From Rickettsiales bacterium (GTDB lineage: Bacteria > Pseudomonadota > Alphaproteobacteria > Rickettsiales > SXRF01): a DNA stretch of 42,557 nt. The position numbers and the translations under genes are program-made. The stretch is taken from contig JAJTHB010000004.1 in the NCBI GenBank assembly GCA_021299465.1, positions 1 to 42,557 on the forward strand, written 5' to 3'. Positions 1-8,065 of the stretch are shown here, one piece after another (position 1 is the first letter of the stretch; each line of letters begins with the position of its first letter). The notes under the pieces were generated by a model, which saw only the letters and a list, made by a program, of their open reading frames with translations, had not been told where the DNA came from and made no database searches.

Positions 1-6
1 GGAACA

Positions 7-1710
7 ATGAGTATCAATTCTCAGTTTTTATACTCGTATATTGATGAACTTATAAAGAGCCAGTGGATCGACTGGAGCGAAAACCTGCTATCACGCATTC
101 CATCTAAAGAATTCCAAACGAGGCGTGGATTTCAAGAACTCACTGGTGCAGATAACTCTTTTATACGATCGCGAGCCCTTGAAGGCTTTAGACTGGGATT
201 ATTTAATGGCCGTGTAATCAGTGAACGCGGCGGTAGCCATTCAGAGCTACCTGAAGGCTGGAAGCGTGTATGTAGCGGAATCCCCATACATACAAGACTA
301 GGCTATTTTGCTTATGTTATAGGAAAAGCGCTAGAGAAAAAGCCAGATGACAGCATTCTTAATTCGGCAGTGGATGCAATTGCCGCAATTCAAATAATGC
401 TAATAGCCTTCAAGTATCAAGATAGATGGTACTCGACTGTAAATATATTTGATTATGTTCGGTCACAATATGAAAAGGCGTTAAAACGCACTCTAGATAA
501 TAAGGAAATTAGATTTTTATCTGGTGCTGTTTTTAATACATTGGATAGAACAGACCCCACTGCTCTGATAGAGAGTTATAAGAACAACACTCTTCTACCC
601 CCTTTATATCTCATTATACAAAATGATGGTGGAAAGGTTGAAGTCACTCCAGAAAACTTAGAACAGATTATTTCTGGTAATTTCAATATAAATTCCATCG
701 AGAAGCTCAAGGCTGCTCTATTCTGGTCTAGCGAAGAAAGAGGTATTTACTCTCGTGCATCTGCTAGTGGAAGAAAATTCTTAACAATATTCATGGAAAT
801 AGATAGAGCCTTGGCAGCGGCAGGAAACGCTTCCATACTTCACGGGGTCTTGGAAAGCATAAATGAAAAAGATGCTGCTAAAGACCTTATAGATACACTT
901 TCGTTAGCAGCGCACCATTATCCCAAGTTGCTAGAGCAATGGGAAAAGATAATGGTGCGCTTAGAAAGCGGGGTAGTTGCTTCATTAGAATATTTTAGTG
1001 CCAGAGAAGAAAATAAACATCCATTTTTAGCCATTGCACTTAAAGGGATTAGAGAAACTCTCGAAGAAGACTATGAGGCTGAAGACAATGCAGAGGATAT
1101 TGAAGCTCCAGAGGGGGTGTCCGCGTCAGTCACGGCAAACAACAAAGCCGCCAAATCACCTAAGAAGCCCACTACCCCAAAGGCAATTAATAAAGAAAAA
1201 ATTCTAAGTAGTGCTGCGCAACAGGACATGCTTTTTGTTGCTCCACCACCAGGAAAAGAAGTTCAGCAGCAAACGACAAATAAGAAGAAAACTATTAGAA
1301 AATTTGACGCGGCTGCGAGAGACGCGAAAAACCGAGAACTGGGCCTAATTGGGGAAGAATTTATTGTCGAAGTGGAAAGACAAAAACTGATAGCACTTGG
1401 ATATGTTGACTTGGCAGCAGAAGTGAAGTGGGTCTCAAAACATTTAGGAGATGGGGCTGGATACGATATTTCTTCCTATGATATCGATAAAGCACAAATT
1501 TTTATTGAAGTAAAAGCTACAAGAGGGGGAATTACAACCCAGTTTTATATAAGTGAAAACGAGCTTATGGTTTCTAAAGAAAAAGGACTTTCCTTTAGAC
1601 TTTATCGAGTATTTGACTTGGATAAAGAGCCAAGAATATATGTGCTTAAGGGCGCGCTGGACAGTGCTTTAGACTTACAACCCACTAGCTACAGAGCGCG
1701 AGTTAAATAG
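7..1710 (+). CDS. DUF3883 domain protein, putative PD-(D/E)XK nuclease-like
   Basis: 567 residues. The C-terminal ~110 residues (about 445-555) match the DUF3883 pattern: a GEEF helix, then GDGAGYDI, then IEVKAT, then an NEL helix and an FRLYRVF strand. The Asp of GYDI and the Glu-x-Lys of IEVKAT fit a PD-(D/E)XK nuclease core, which is how DUF3883 is generally interpreted. The N-terminal ~350 residues are mostly helical and I do not recognise them. A charged, low-complexity linker rich in Lys, Pro and Ala (about 355-440) joins the two parts. The gene is visibly AT-richer than everything to its right, which suggests horizontal acquisition. DUF3883 proteins often occur in defence or mobile loci, but no partner is visible here. 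The ATG at 7 has only a weak GGA upstream, and the true start could lie outside the window. Domain call fairly sure; function unknown. Confidence 0.75.
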   Translation: MSINSQFLYSYIDELIKSQWIDWSENLLSRIPSKEFQTRRGFQELTGADNSFIRSRALEGFRLGLFNGRVISERGGSHSELPEGWKRVCSGIPIHTRLGYFAYVIGKALEKKPDDSILNSAVDAIAAIQIMLIAFKYQDRWYSTVNIFDYVRSQYEKALKRTLDNKEIRFLSGAVFNTLDRTDPTALIESYKNNTLLPPLYLIIQNDGGKVEVTPENLEQIISGNFNINSIEKLKAALFWSSEERGIYSRASASGRKFLTIFMEIDRALAAAGNASILHGVLESINEKDAAKDLIDTLSLAAHHYPKLLEQWEKIMVRLESGVVASLEYFSAREENKHPFLAIALKGIRETLEEDYEAEDNAEDIEAPEGVSASVTANNKAAKSPKKPTTPKAINKEKILSSAAQQDMLFVAPPPGKEVQQQTTNKKKTIRKFDAAARDAKNRELGLIGEEFIVEVERQKLIALGYVDLAAEVKWVSKHLGDGAGYDISSYDIDKAQIFIEVKATRGGITTQFYISENELMVSKEKGLSFRLYRVFDLDKEPRIYVLKGALDSALDLQPTSYRARVK

Positions 1711-1729
1711 ACAATTCAGAACGAGTTAG

Positions 1730-1912
1730 CGGTCAAAGCTGCATTTTAGCACCTTAATCCAATATCCGGATAGCAACAGTGCAAATACCCGTTGTCAGGG
1801 CGAATTTATCTTTTTGCAAGAGTGTAGAGCGCAACTCTGCCGCCCTGACAAATCTTTATCTCAAGAAGCCAATCGTTTTCTTGAAGTGCTAGAGTCTGGA
1901 CTGAAGAAGTAG
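1730..1912 (+). pseudogene. possible degenerate 3' end of a coding sequence (LysR-like tail?)
   Basis: An open plus-strand frame runs from just after a stop at 1727-1729 to the TAG at 1910-1912. Its end reads SLSQEANRFLEVLESGLKK, which resembles the C-terminal helix of LysR-type regulators. The upstream part of the frame shows no recognisable domain and there is no good start codon, so if real it is a remnant. The same bases form the inverted repeat at 1792-1851, which argues against a functional protein. Weak evidence, offered only as a lead. Confidence 0.2.
1792..1851. repeat. 60-bp inverted repeat with nested second stem
   Basis: Outer arms TTGTCAGGGCG (1792-1802) and CGCCCTGACAA (1841-1851) are perfectly complementary over 11 bp. 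Inside, an AGAGT/ACTCT stem (1819-1823 with 1834-1838) sits directly against the right outer arm, with an unpaired A/T-rich stretch on the left side. This could be a structured RNA, a protein-binding dyad or the remains of a small inverted-repeat element. No T-run follows, so it is not a typical intrinsic terminator. Confidence 0.5.
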
Positions 1913-2153
1913 CGTAGTGGTCAGAATGGGGAAATGATGAGATTAGAAAATCAAACTAGCCATCCTTAGTGCCCAATGGTCTAATACCTCATCACCTACC
2001 CACCTATTTTAGGTTTAGAGCGGCTGGGGACCTTGGTTTAGGGGGAGTTTAGGGTCAAGGTTTACGGTGTAGAAATAAATCCCAAACCCGCCCCCCGCAA
2101 CCAACCTCAGAGCCAATCTGTGCAAAATGGCATTTTCACAAAATCACTTAGTG

Positions 2154-4199
2154 CTACTGTGGTGCTAGGGCTGAAAAGAAGTTTTCTACTCGCTTGGTTT
2201 CAGAAATAATGGCGGCGATCATGCCATGCTTTTGGTTTTCATGGTCTTCAAAATGTGTTTCGGCCTGTTTACAAAGCTGGTGCAGCTTCATGGCGCCTAA
2301 ATTACCCGATGAGCCCTTGAAGCGGTGCGCGGCGGATTTCCATACGTCGCTCTTAGCTGTATCCATGCTTTGCTCCATAAGAACAATCATCTCATGTGCC
2401 TGCTCAAGAAATAACTCAGCGAGCGCTTTTTCTTCTGCGGGATCGCCGTCGGTGAACAGGCGTAGCTGCTCAAGATCAACCGGCGCTTCTTCGGCGCGCG
2501 CAGGCGCCTCAGCAGTATGCGGAGCGCTCACCGACAGAACGGCCTTTTCCTCATTCAGGATAAACCACGACTGCAAAACTTTCTTCAAATGCTCAGCGCG
2601 AAGCGGCTTGCTTAAATAATCATCCATGCCCGCGGCGAGGCATTTTTCACGGTCGCCGACCATGGCATTGGCAGTCATCGCTACGATCGGTGTGTGTTTA
2701 ACGCCCGACGATTCGCGCACACGGATTTCCTGTGTAGCAATGTAACCGTCCATCTTGGGCATCTGGCAGTCCATGAAAATAATATCATACGGCTCGCTAT
2801 CGTATTTGAGTGCTGCCTCAAGGCCATCCTGCGCTTTATCGATGTGCCTAAATCCAAATTTCCTGAGCAATTTTTCAGCAAAGACCTGGTTGACATTGTA
2901 ATCATCCACCAAGAGCACACGCGCATCACCAATTGGCATTTTGGGTGTATCCGAGTGCGTCATGCTTCGAAGCTGTTCGATCGTGGTAACAACGTCTGTT
3001 GCTTGTGCCGCGCTGCATGGTAGTGAAAACCAGAATGTCGAACCTTTACCTACGGCGCTTTCGACGCCAATCTCACCATCCATCAGGCCTACCAGATGCT
3101 TGGTGATAGCAAGGCCAAGACCGGTACCGCCATATTTGCGTGTGATCGTGCTGTCAGCCTGCGTGAATTTATCAAAAATTTCACTGAGTTTACTTTCAGG
3201 AATCCCCATGCCTGTATCTTCCACGCGGACATGAAGCTTACCGTCCTGCATGGTTGCTTTCACATGAACATGGCCACGCTCGGTGAATTTGATGGCATTG
3301 CCAAGCAAATTGGTAATAATTTGGCGGATACGGCCCGGGTCACCCCACACATAAGCGGGAGTACGCTCCTCGAAATAAAAGCGCAGATCAAGACCTTTCT
3401 TTTCGGCCTGTGGCTGCAGCAAGTGGGTGGTTTTTTGCAGCACATCGCTTAAGTCAAAGGCGATATGTTCCAGCTCCAGCGCGCCGGCCTCGATTTTTGA
3501 GAAATCCAGAATATCATTAAGCAGCATCAAAAGGTTTTCGCCAGAACTGTTAATGGTAGAAACGAGCTCCTGCTGCTCTGAGTCAAGCGTTGTGTCCGCC
3601 AGCAGCTGCGCCATGCCAAGCACAGCGTTCATTGGCGTACGAAGCTCATGGCTCATATTAGCAAGGAAGTCGCCTTTGGCTTTGTTCGCAGCTTCGGCTT
3701 TTGCGAGGCTCTCCTGCAAATCACGTGCGGCAGCTTCTGCTTTGAGGTTGGCACGCTTCAGCTGTAGCCACATATTTTTTTCTTTGAGTTCTTCTTCCTT
3801 TTTGGCGCTGATATCACGCTCAATGGCTGCAAAATGTGTGATCACACCATCGCTGTTTTTAACCGGCACGATGCTGATATCCAGCCAGTAATGGCGGCCA
3901 TCTTTACCAATATTCAGCAACTCATCCTTAAACGGCCTGCCTTCTTTCAGCGCCGCCTTGAGCGCATCAAGCGTCTCGTGCTTGGTGAATTCGCTTTGCA
4001 GGAAACGTGGCGATTTTCCTATCACCTCATCGGCCGAATAACCGGTAATCTTGGTGAACGCTTCGTTGACATAGACGATTTCAGGCCCTGGGTTATTGAG
4101 GTTCGCATTGGTGATCAGAATGCCATCATTGGCGCTCTGGATCACCGTTTCCAGCAGCAGCGCATGTTCTTCAAGACCTAGGAAATCATGTCGTTTCAT
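2154..4199 (-). CDS. hybrid sensor histidine kinase (PAS-HisKA-HATPase-REC-Hpt)
   Basis: 681 residues, with no transmembrane segment visible, so probably cytoplasmic. Domains in order: PAS/PAC (about 10-135); a short coiled coil (135-175); HisKA with the H-box around His184 (NMSHELRTPMN); HATPase_c with N-box (ITNLLGNAIKF, ~295-305), G1 DTGMGIP and G2 GGTGLGLAI; a receiver domain (~426-545) with phospho-acceptor Asp477 in MDCQMPKMDGY and Lys531; and an Hpt domain with AHRFKGSSGNLGA (His625). This is a complete phosphorelay in one chain, resembling BarA/ArcB-type kinases. It is the last gene of a leftward operon after two response regulators, so those are likely partners. The start is preceded by AGAGAAA, the same weak Shine-Dalgarno-like tract seen before both regulators. 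Confidence 0.93.
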   Translation of the reverse strand: MKRHDFLGLEEHALLLETVIQSANDGILITNANLNNPGPEIVYVNEAFTKITGYSADEVIGKSPRFLQSEFTKHETLDALKAALKEGRPFKDELLNIGKDGRHYWLDISIVPVKNSDGVITHFAAIERDISAKKEEELKEKNMWLQLKRANLKAEAAARDLQESLAKAEAANKAKGDFLANMSHELRTPMNAVLGMAQLLADTTLDSEQQELVSTINSSGENLLMLLNDILDFSKIEAGALELEHIAFDLSDVLQKTTHLLQPQAEKKGLDLRFYFEERTPAYVWGDPGRIRQIITNLLGNAIKFTERGHVHVKATMQDGKLHVRVEDTGMGIPESKLSEIFDKFTQADSTITRKYGGTGLGLAITKHLVGLMDGEIGVESAVGKGSTFWFSLPCSAAQATDVVTTIEQLRSMTHSDTPKMPIGDARVLLVDDYNVNQVFAEKLLRKFGFRHIDKAQDGLEAALKYDSEPYDIIFMDCQMPKMDGYIATQEIRVRESSGVKHTPIVAMTANAMVGDREKCLAAGMDDYLSKPLRAEHLKKVLQSWFILNEEKAVLSVSAPHTAEAPARAEEAPVDLEQLRLFTDGDPAEEKALAELFLEQAHEMIVLMEQSMDTAKSDVWKSAAHRFKGSSGNLGAMKLHQLCKQAETHFEDHENQKHGMIAAIISETKRVENFFSALAPQ

Positions 4200-4208
4200 A
4201 ATATTTCT

Positions 4209-5063
4209 CTATGCATGATATTTATGGTGGTGAATGGCGCTTTGCTCGATGTAATGGCTCATGGTTTCTTTTTTGAACGGCTTGGCGATGAAGCCGGACG
4301 CACCGTGAGAAAGCGCCGCAGTCACATTATCCAGATAGCTATTGCCACTGAACATTACCACATAGGCGTGCTGATCGCAGCTCATCAAACGTCCTAGCAC
4401 ATCCAGCCCGCTGGCATCGGGCAGGCCGATATCAAGAAACACAATGTCCGGCGCGTGAAGCATGTAGTTCATTACCGCTTCCTGCGCATTACTTGCTGAG
4501 ATTACGGCGTAGCGCTCCTTAAAGGCTGTGGTTACGAGGCGGCGTGTCAGCGGGTCGTCCTCCACCACCATCACATGCAGCGGCTGACGCGATGACCTTA
4601 GTTTTTTTGCTTCCATAAAAACATCAGCCAGCGAAGCAACCTCACCAAAATCATGTCGCGGCGTAAGCGGCGGTAAGGGGGTTGCCGTGCTTGCTTTTTC
4701 TTCAAGCAATGCCTGCAATCTTATCGTATCGCGCGCTAAGTCATAGAGTGTGCATTCCGCCACAAGGCCTTCCACGTCAAAAGCGGCGCTACTGAATTCA
4801 TCGGCGATGGCATGCAGCCTCTCATCCTGCACATTGCGGCTGATGAGCAGAATATCATGATCGCGGCATTGCACTACATCGCAATCCACATCACGATGAA
4901 CTTCCTTCAGCCGCTGCATGATAGCAGCCCGTGCTTCGGCTTGCGATTCATCGGTGCGCTTAATATGCAAACACCACCAATGCGCAAGGCTTGCGGGGTC
5001 TTTGGCGATGGAAAGTGCGAGTGATTGTAAAAACGGTTCAACAGGCGCTGTGTGGATACGCAT
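4209..5063 (-). CDS. response regulator with C-terminal receiver domain (paralogue of upstream gene)
   Basis: About 284 residues from the ATG at 5063, chosen because it begins 2 bp after the stop of the preceding gene with an AGAGAAAG tract upstream; an in-frame ATG at 5102 would overlap that gene. The C-terminal ~125 residues are a receiver domain: acidic VVEDD, acceptor Asp in VFLDIGLPD, Ser/Thr in MFSGN, and Lys in FIAKPF. The N-terminal ~150 residues are not a recognised output domain. They show an alternating strand/helix pattern and a DHDILLIS segment that parallels the neighbouring paralogue. There is no DNA-binding domain, so it probably acts through protein contacts in the relay with the adjacent hybrid kinase. 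Confidence 0.82.
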   Translation of the reverse strand: MRIHTAPVEPFLQSLALSIAKDPASLAHWWCLHIKRTDESQAEARAAIMQRLKEVHRDVDCDVVQCRDHDILLISRNVQDERLHAIADEFSSAAFDVEGLVAECTLYDLARDTIRLQALLEEKASTATPLPPLTPRHDFGEVASLADVFMEAKKLRSSRQPLHVMVVEDDPLTRRLVTTAFKERYAVISASNAQEAVMNYMLHAPDIVFLDIGLPDASGLDVLGRLMSCDQHAYVVMFSGNSYLDNVTAALSHGASGFIAKPFKKETMSHYIEQSAIHHHKYHA

Positions 5064-5065
5064 AA

Positions 5066-5941
5066 TTATATTTCTTTCTCTAATTGTTTGATAGTCGGGC
5101 AACGGTCGATGTACTGAAACAGCTTCTCCTTAGTGAATGGCTTTGCGATAAATCCTTTCGCGCCGCGGCTCATGGCTTGTGTGATGTTTTCTTTATCTGC
5201 GTTGCCAGAGAGCATAATCACGTACGCATCGGGATCGAGCTTTAGGATTTTTTCGAGAAGCTCATGTCCCGTTACATCCGGCAAATTGATATCAAGAAAC
5301 AACAGATCCGGAGCAATACGAGTGTAGGTATTAAGCGCGGTGCTGGCTTCGCCAAGGCCTGTAAGCGCATATTTTTTCTGGAGCACATTTTCGACCAACC
5401 GGCGCGAAAACGCATCGTCCTCAATCATCATCAGTTCAGGTTTTAGACGGTTTACGCGACGATTTTTAATATCTTCCGATTTGCCGTTTGCGCCACCGTT
5501 CAGTATGGCCTGACGCTTGCGCTCCTGCTCTTGCTGTTCCAGCAATCTGCGTTTGGTTTCTTCCAAGCTACGTTGGCGTTCCAGCTTTTGTTCTACAATG
5601 GCACGCAGCTTATTCATGTGGATCGATACTTCATAAAAACCCACCCAATCATCCGTGGCGGGTCTATTCACATAATTTACCACGCCGAGGATGAACTTTC
5701 TGCCGTCTTTCACAGGAAGAAGTGGCGCGAGGATGAAGATGTCCCCATCCCCGCATAAGTAAATCTGTGCATCAATCGAACTGAAATGACGCTGGGCCAG
5801 TGCAAATAGCTTTTCTTTTAAATCGCCCGTTACGGGACTACCCATCTGGAAGAAAATGCAACGCGAGGTTGTTGGATCAGATTTGATCGTTTCAAGCGCC
5901 TGGGCTAACCTTGTCTCTGCATATTCGTCGATAAGTATCAT
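5066..5941 (-). CDS. response regulator with C-terminal receiver domain (first gene of relay operon)
   Basis: 291 residues. An N-terminal domain (about 1-115) of unrecognised type is followed by a Gln/Glu/Arg-rich coiled coil (~118-145) and a receiver domain (~165-285) with MIEDD, acceptor Asp in LFLDINLPD, MLSGN and FIAKPF. Receiver and N-terminal organisation match the next gene, so the two look like a tandem duplication followed by divergence. The segment CGDGDIFILAP loosely recalls the GGDEF-type signature without its key residues, so it may be a degenerate nucleotide-cyclase-like fold; that is inference. The operon order (regulator, regulator, hybrid kinase) suggests a multistep relay. 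Confidence 0.82.
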   Translation of the reverse strand: MILIDEYAETRLAQALETIKSDPTTSRCIFFQMGSPVTGDLKEKLFALAQRHFSSIDAQIYLCGDGDIFILAPLLPVKDGRKFILGVVNYVNRPATDDWVGFYEVSIHMNKLRAIVEQKLERQRSLEETKRRLLEQQEQERKRQAILNGGANGKSEDIKNRRVNRLKPELMMIEDDAFSRRLVENVLQKKYALTGLGEASTALNTYTRIAPDLLFLDINLPDVTGHELLEKILKLDPDAYVIMLSGNADKENITQAMSRGAKGFIAKPFTKEKLFQYIDRCPTIKQLEKEI

Positions 5942-6036
5942 AAACTTTCTCTTTCTATGATTTCATTATCTCATCAAAGCTCGTAGAACCGTAATCATTG
6001 AATATCAATGGGTTAAACATTATGCGCCGCACTATA

Positions 6037-6102
6037 TTCTCAAAATACCGTTCGATATTGAGAAAATAATATGTTATATTCTCATATTAATCCTATTTTG
6101 AG
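6037..6102. promoter_or_regulatory. repeated TTCTCA/TTGAGAA motifs upstream of the NtrC-like gene
   Basis: The 167-bp divergent intergenic region contains TTCTCAA (6037-6043) and its exact inverse TTGAGAA (6058-6064). A further TTCTCA lies at 6079-6084. CTCAAAATA (6039-6047) recurs in inverse as TATTTTGAG (6094-6102), ending 6 bp before the ATG at 6109. The spacing of inverted copies just upstream of a regulator gene suggests an operator, possibly autoregulatory. The A/T-rich context means part of this could be chance. Confidence 0.45.
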
Positions 6103-6108
6103 GGTGCG

Positions 6109-7479
6109 ATGTCCCAAACCATATTGATTGCTGAAGATGACCCCGTGCAACATAAGATGCTATCGATGCTGCTTACCAAAAAGCTCGGATATGAGGTGAT
6201 TTCAACCAACAATGGCGCCGAGGCGGTGGAGCGCCTGCAATCCAGCAATGTGGGTGAGATCAGCGCCGTGCTGCTCGACATCAATATGCCCGTCATGGAT
6301 GGGTTCGAGGCACTAAAAACTATCCAAAAATATCGCCCCGATCTTCCCGTGCTCATACTCACCGGCAGCGACGATACCAATATCGCCGTGAAAGCTATAA
6401 AAGAAGGCGCCAGCGATTTTATTGTGAAGCCGCCAGAGCCCGCACATCTCGATATTGCCATCAAAAACGCCATTCGGCTTTCAACGCTTTCATACGAACT
6501 TGCCAAACTCAAACGTGATAAAGAAGGCGCGGTCGCCTTTACTGATTTGATCGGTTATAGCGCGGGGCTTGCTGCTACCGTTGCTTACGGGCGAAAAGCC
6601 GCTGCAGCGGATGTTCCGGTGTTGTTGATGGGTGAAACCGGTGTCGGCAAAGAGTTATTCGCCCGCACCATCCACGGCGAAAGTAAACGCGTCGGCGCGC
6701 CGTTCGTTGCACTTAATTGCAGCACTGTGGCGCATAATATCGAACAAACCTTGTTCGGCGTGGCAGCACCCGGACAAGCGGGGAAAATCCGCGCGGCCGA
6801 GGGCGGCACATTATTTCTGGATGACATCACCGAGCTCTCCCCCGACGCGCAGGTGCGACTACTGCGAGTATTGCAGCAAAGAGAGATCGAACCACAGGGC
6901 GGCGGCAAGCCTATCAAAGTCAATGTTCGCATCATTTCCGCTACCGACCGCGATATCAAACGCGATGTGCAAACAGGCCGCTTTCGCGAGGATTTATATT
7001 TCCGCCTGAACGTATTGCCAATTACGATTCCTTCGCTCCGTGAGCATCGTGAGGACATTGTGCCACTCGCAGAATACTTTATTCAAAAAATCTCGCTATC
7101 CGACCGCCTGCCAACCAAATCACTGGAACCGGATGCGGTGGATTACCTCATCCATCATGCATGGCCAGGCAATGTACGCGAGCTGGAAGGACTTATTCAC
7201 CGTGCGTTGGTGCTTGGAGATGGTGAGTCTATCGACCGTGCTATATTAGAGCAAATTCACGAGTCAACCGCACAGACAAAAATTACCGAACGCCGCGCGC
7301 CGCAGGCGCTGCATATCAACATGCGTAACGCCGACGGCAGCTTCAAAACCATGTCAGAAATTGAAAAAGAAACACTGCGTACCATGCTGGCTCATTTTGA
7401 AAATAACATCACCCGTACTTCAGATATACTCGGTATCGCCAAATCGACCTTTTACCGAAAAATAAAAGATGCACAGTAA
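6109..7479 (+). CDS. NtrC-family response regulator lacking the GAFTGA loop
   Basis: 456 residues. Receiver domain (1-120) with acceptor Asp57 in LLDINMPVMDG and Lys in IVKPPEP. AAA+ domain (~145-385) with Walker A GETGVGKE (175-182), Walker B TLFLDDI, the arginine-finger segment FREDLYFRLNVLPI, and AWPGNVREL. A Fis-type helix-turn-helix ends the protein (~415-455). Between LFG and GGTLFLDD, where sigma54 activators carry GAFTGA, this protein has a short VAAPGQAGKIRAAE stretch with no GAFTGA. Since that loop contacts sigma54, the protein may regulate a different polymerase form or repress. It is divergent from the relay operon and just upstream of a truncated haemoglobin gene. Confidence 0.92.
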   Translation: MSQTILIAEDDPVQHKMLSMLLTKKLGYEVISTNNGAEAVERLQSSNVGEISAVLLDINMPVMDGFEALKTIQKYRPDLPVLILTGSDDTNIAVKAIKEGASDFIVKPPEPAHLDIAIKNAIRLSTLSYELAKLKRDKEGAVAFTDLIGYSAGLAATVAYGRKAAAADVPVLLMGETGVGKELFARTIHGESKRVGAPFVALNCSTVAHNIEQTLFGVAAPGQAGKIRAAEGGTLFLDDITELSPDAQVRLLRVLQQREIEPQGGGKPIKVNVRIISATDRDIKRDVQTGRFREDLYFRLNVLPITIPSLREHREDIVPLAEYFIQKISLSDRLPTKSLEPDAVDYLIHHAWPGNVRELEGLIHRALVLGDGESIDRAILEQIHESTAQTKITERRAPQALHINMRNADGSFKTMSEIEKETLRTMLAHFENNITRTSDILGIAKSTFYRKIKDAQ

Positions 7480-7518
7480 ACTGTGCGCTTCTATACTGAG
7501 CTGAATAAGGGGGGTGGC

Positions 7519-7887
7519 ATGAGCAAACCACTATTTGAACGCATCGGCGGTGAATCGGCGGTGAAGGCGACCGTCATCAAAATGTATGACAAAATTCTCT
7601 CCGATGATGAACTTGCGCCGTTCTTCGATGATATCGACGTGGACAAGCTGCGCCTCAGCCAATCTGCTTTTGTAACCTATGCCTTCGGTGGCCCCAATCA
7701 TTACACCGGAAAATCGTTGCGCAACGCCCATGCGGGAGCAGTATCGCACGGCTTAAATGATCGCCATTTTGATCTTGTTGCTTCCCATCTGAAATCTGCC
7801 ATGCAGGAACTGGGCGTCTCACAAGACCTTATCGATGAAGCACTTACCATCGTAGGCTCTACCCGCAAGGATGTGCTTGGGCAGTAG
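7519..7887 (+). CDS. group 1 truncated haemoglobin
   Basis: 122 residues from the ATG at 7519, which is preceded by an AAGGGGGG Shine-Dalgarno; an upstream in-frame ATG at 7483 adds 12 non-conserved residues and lacks one. Family features: the LFERIGGESAV start, Tyr23 at the B10 position in KMYDKIL, the FGGP turn near 57-60, and His71 as probable proximal haem ligand in LRNAHAG. Such globins bind O2 or NO and often serve in NO detoxification or oxygen sensing. Its position 39 bp after the NtrC-like regulator suggests co-transcription. The neighbourhood (Crp/Fnr regulator, cbb3 oxidase) fits a low-oxygen or NO theme. Confidence 0.9.
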   Translation: MSKPLFERIGGESAVKATVIKMYDKILSDDELAPFFDDIDVDKLRLSQSAFVTYAFGGPNHYTGKSLRNAHAGAVSHGLNDRHFDLVASHLKSAMQELGVSQDLIDEALTIVGSTRKDVLGQ

Positions 7888-8065
7888 CGAATGATCTGAT
7901 TGCAGCATTCGAGTTAGGCTACTTGATTCAGCCAAATCCGAACCGGTTAAGCTTTTTACAGCTATTTTCACCACAAATAGTGGCCGACCGTGAGTGTTAA
8001 AGCACAAATACCCTTATAAATACTGTATTGCCCATCGGTTTGCTGTTGTGCTACTTAAAAAAGGC

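Larger units (their letters stand above)
1711..2153. other. gene-free stretch between the DUF3883 gene and the kinase operon
   Basis: 443 bp with no intact gene on either strand. It contains an 11-bp perfect inverted repeat enclosing a second stem (1792-1851), a possible coding remnant in the plus frame ending at 1912, and a G/C-skewed patch at about 2020-2100 with runs of G and C. No tRNA, terminator with a T-run, or transposase remnant was recognised. The base composition change between the DUF3883 gene and the downstream operon falls in this stretch, so it is a candidate junction of an acquired segment. Confidence 0.5.

Noticed and set aside
1720-1760. GTTAGC-like core suggesting an integron attC site
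   Set aside because: The core does not match GTTRRRY and no paired RYYYAAC with an imperfect stem was found at a usable distance.
2194-4181. Several open frames opposite the hybrid kinase gene
   Set aside because: They run antisense to a gene with complete kinase motifs and show no domain or ribosome site; they are shadows.
5997-6009. Short palindrome ATTGA-ATA-TCAAT as an FNR-type site
   Set aside because: Half-site spacing is wrong for FNR/FixK (three-base spacer instead of four) and the A/T-rich context makes chance likely.
7915-7940. TTGAT half-site before the Crp/Fnr gene as an autoregulatory FNR box
   Set aside because: The second half (CCAAA) has three mismatches to ATCAA, so it is below what I would call a box.
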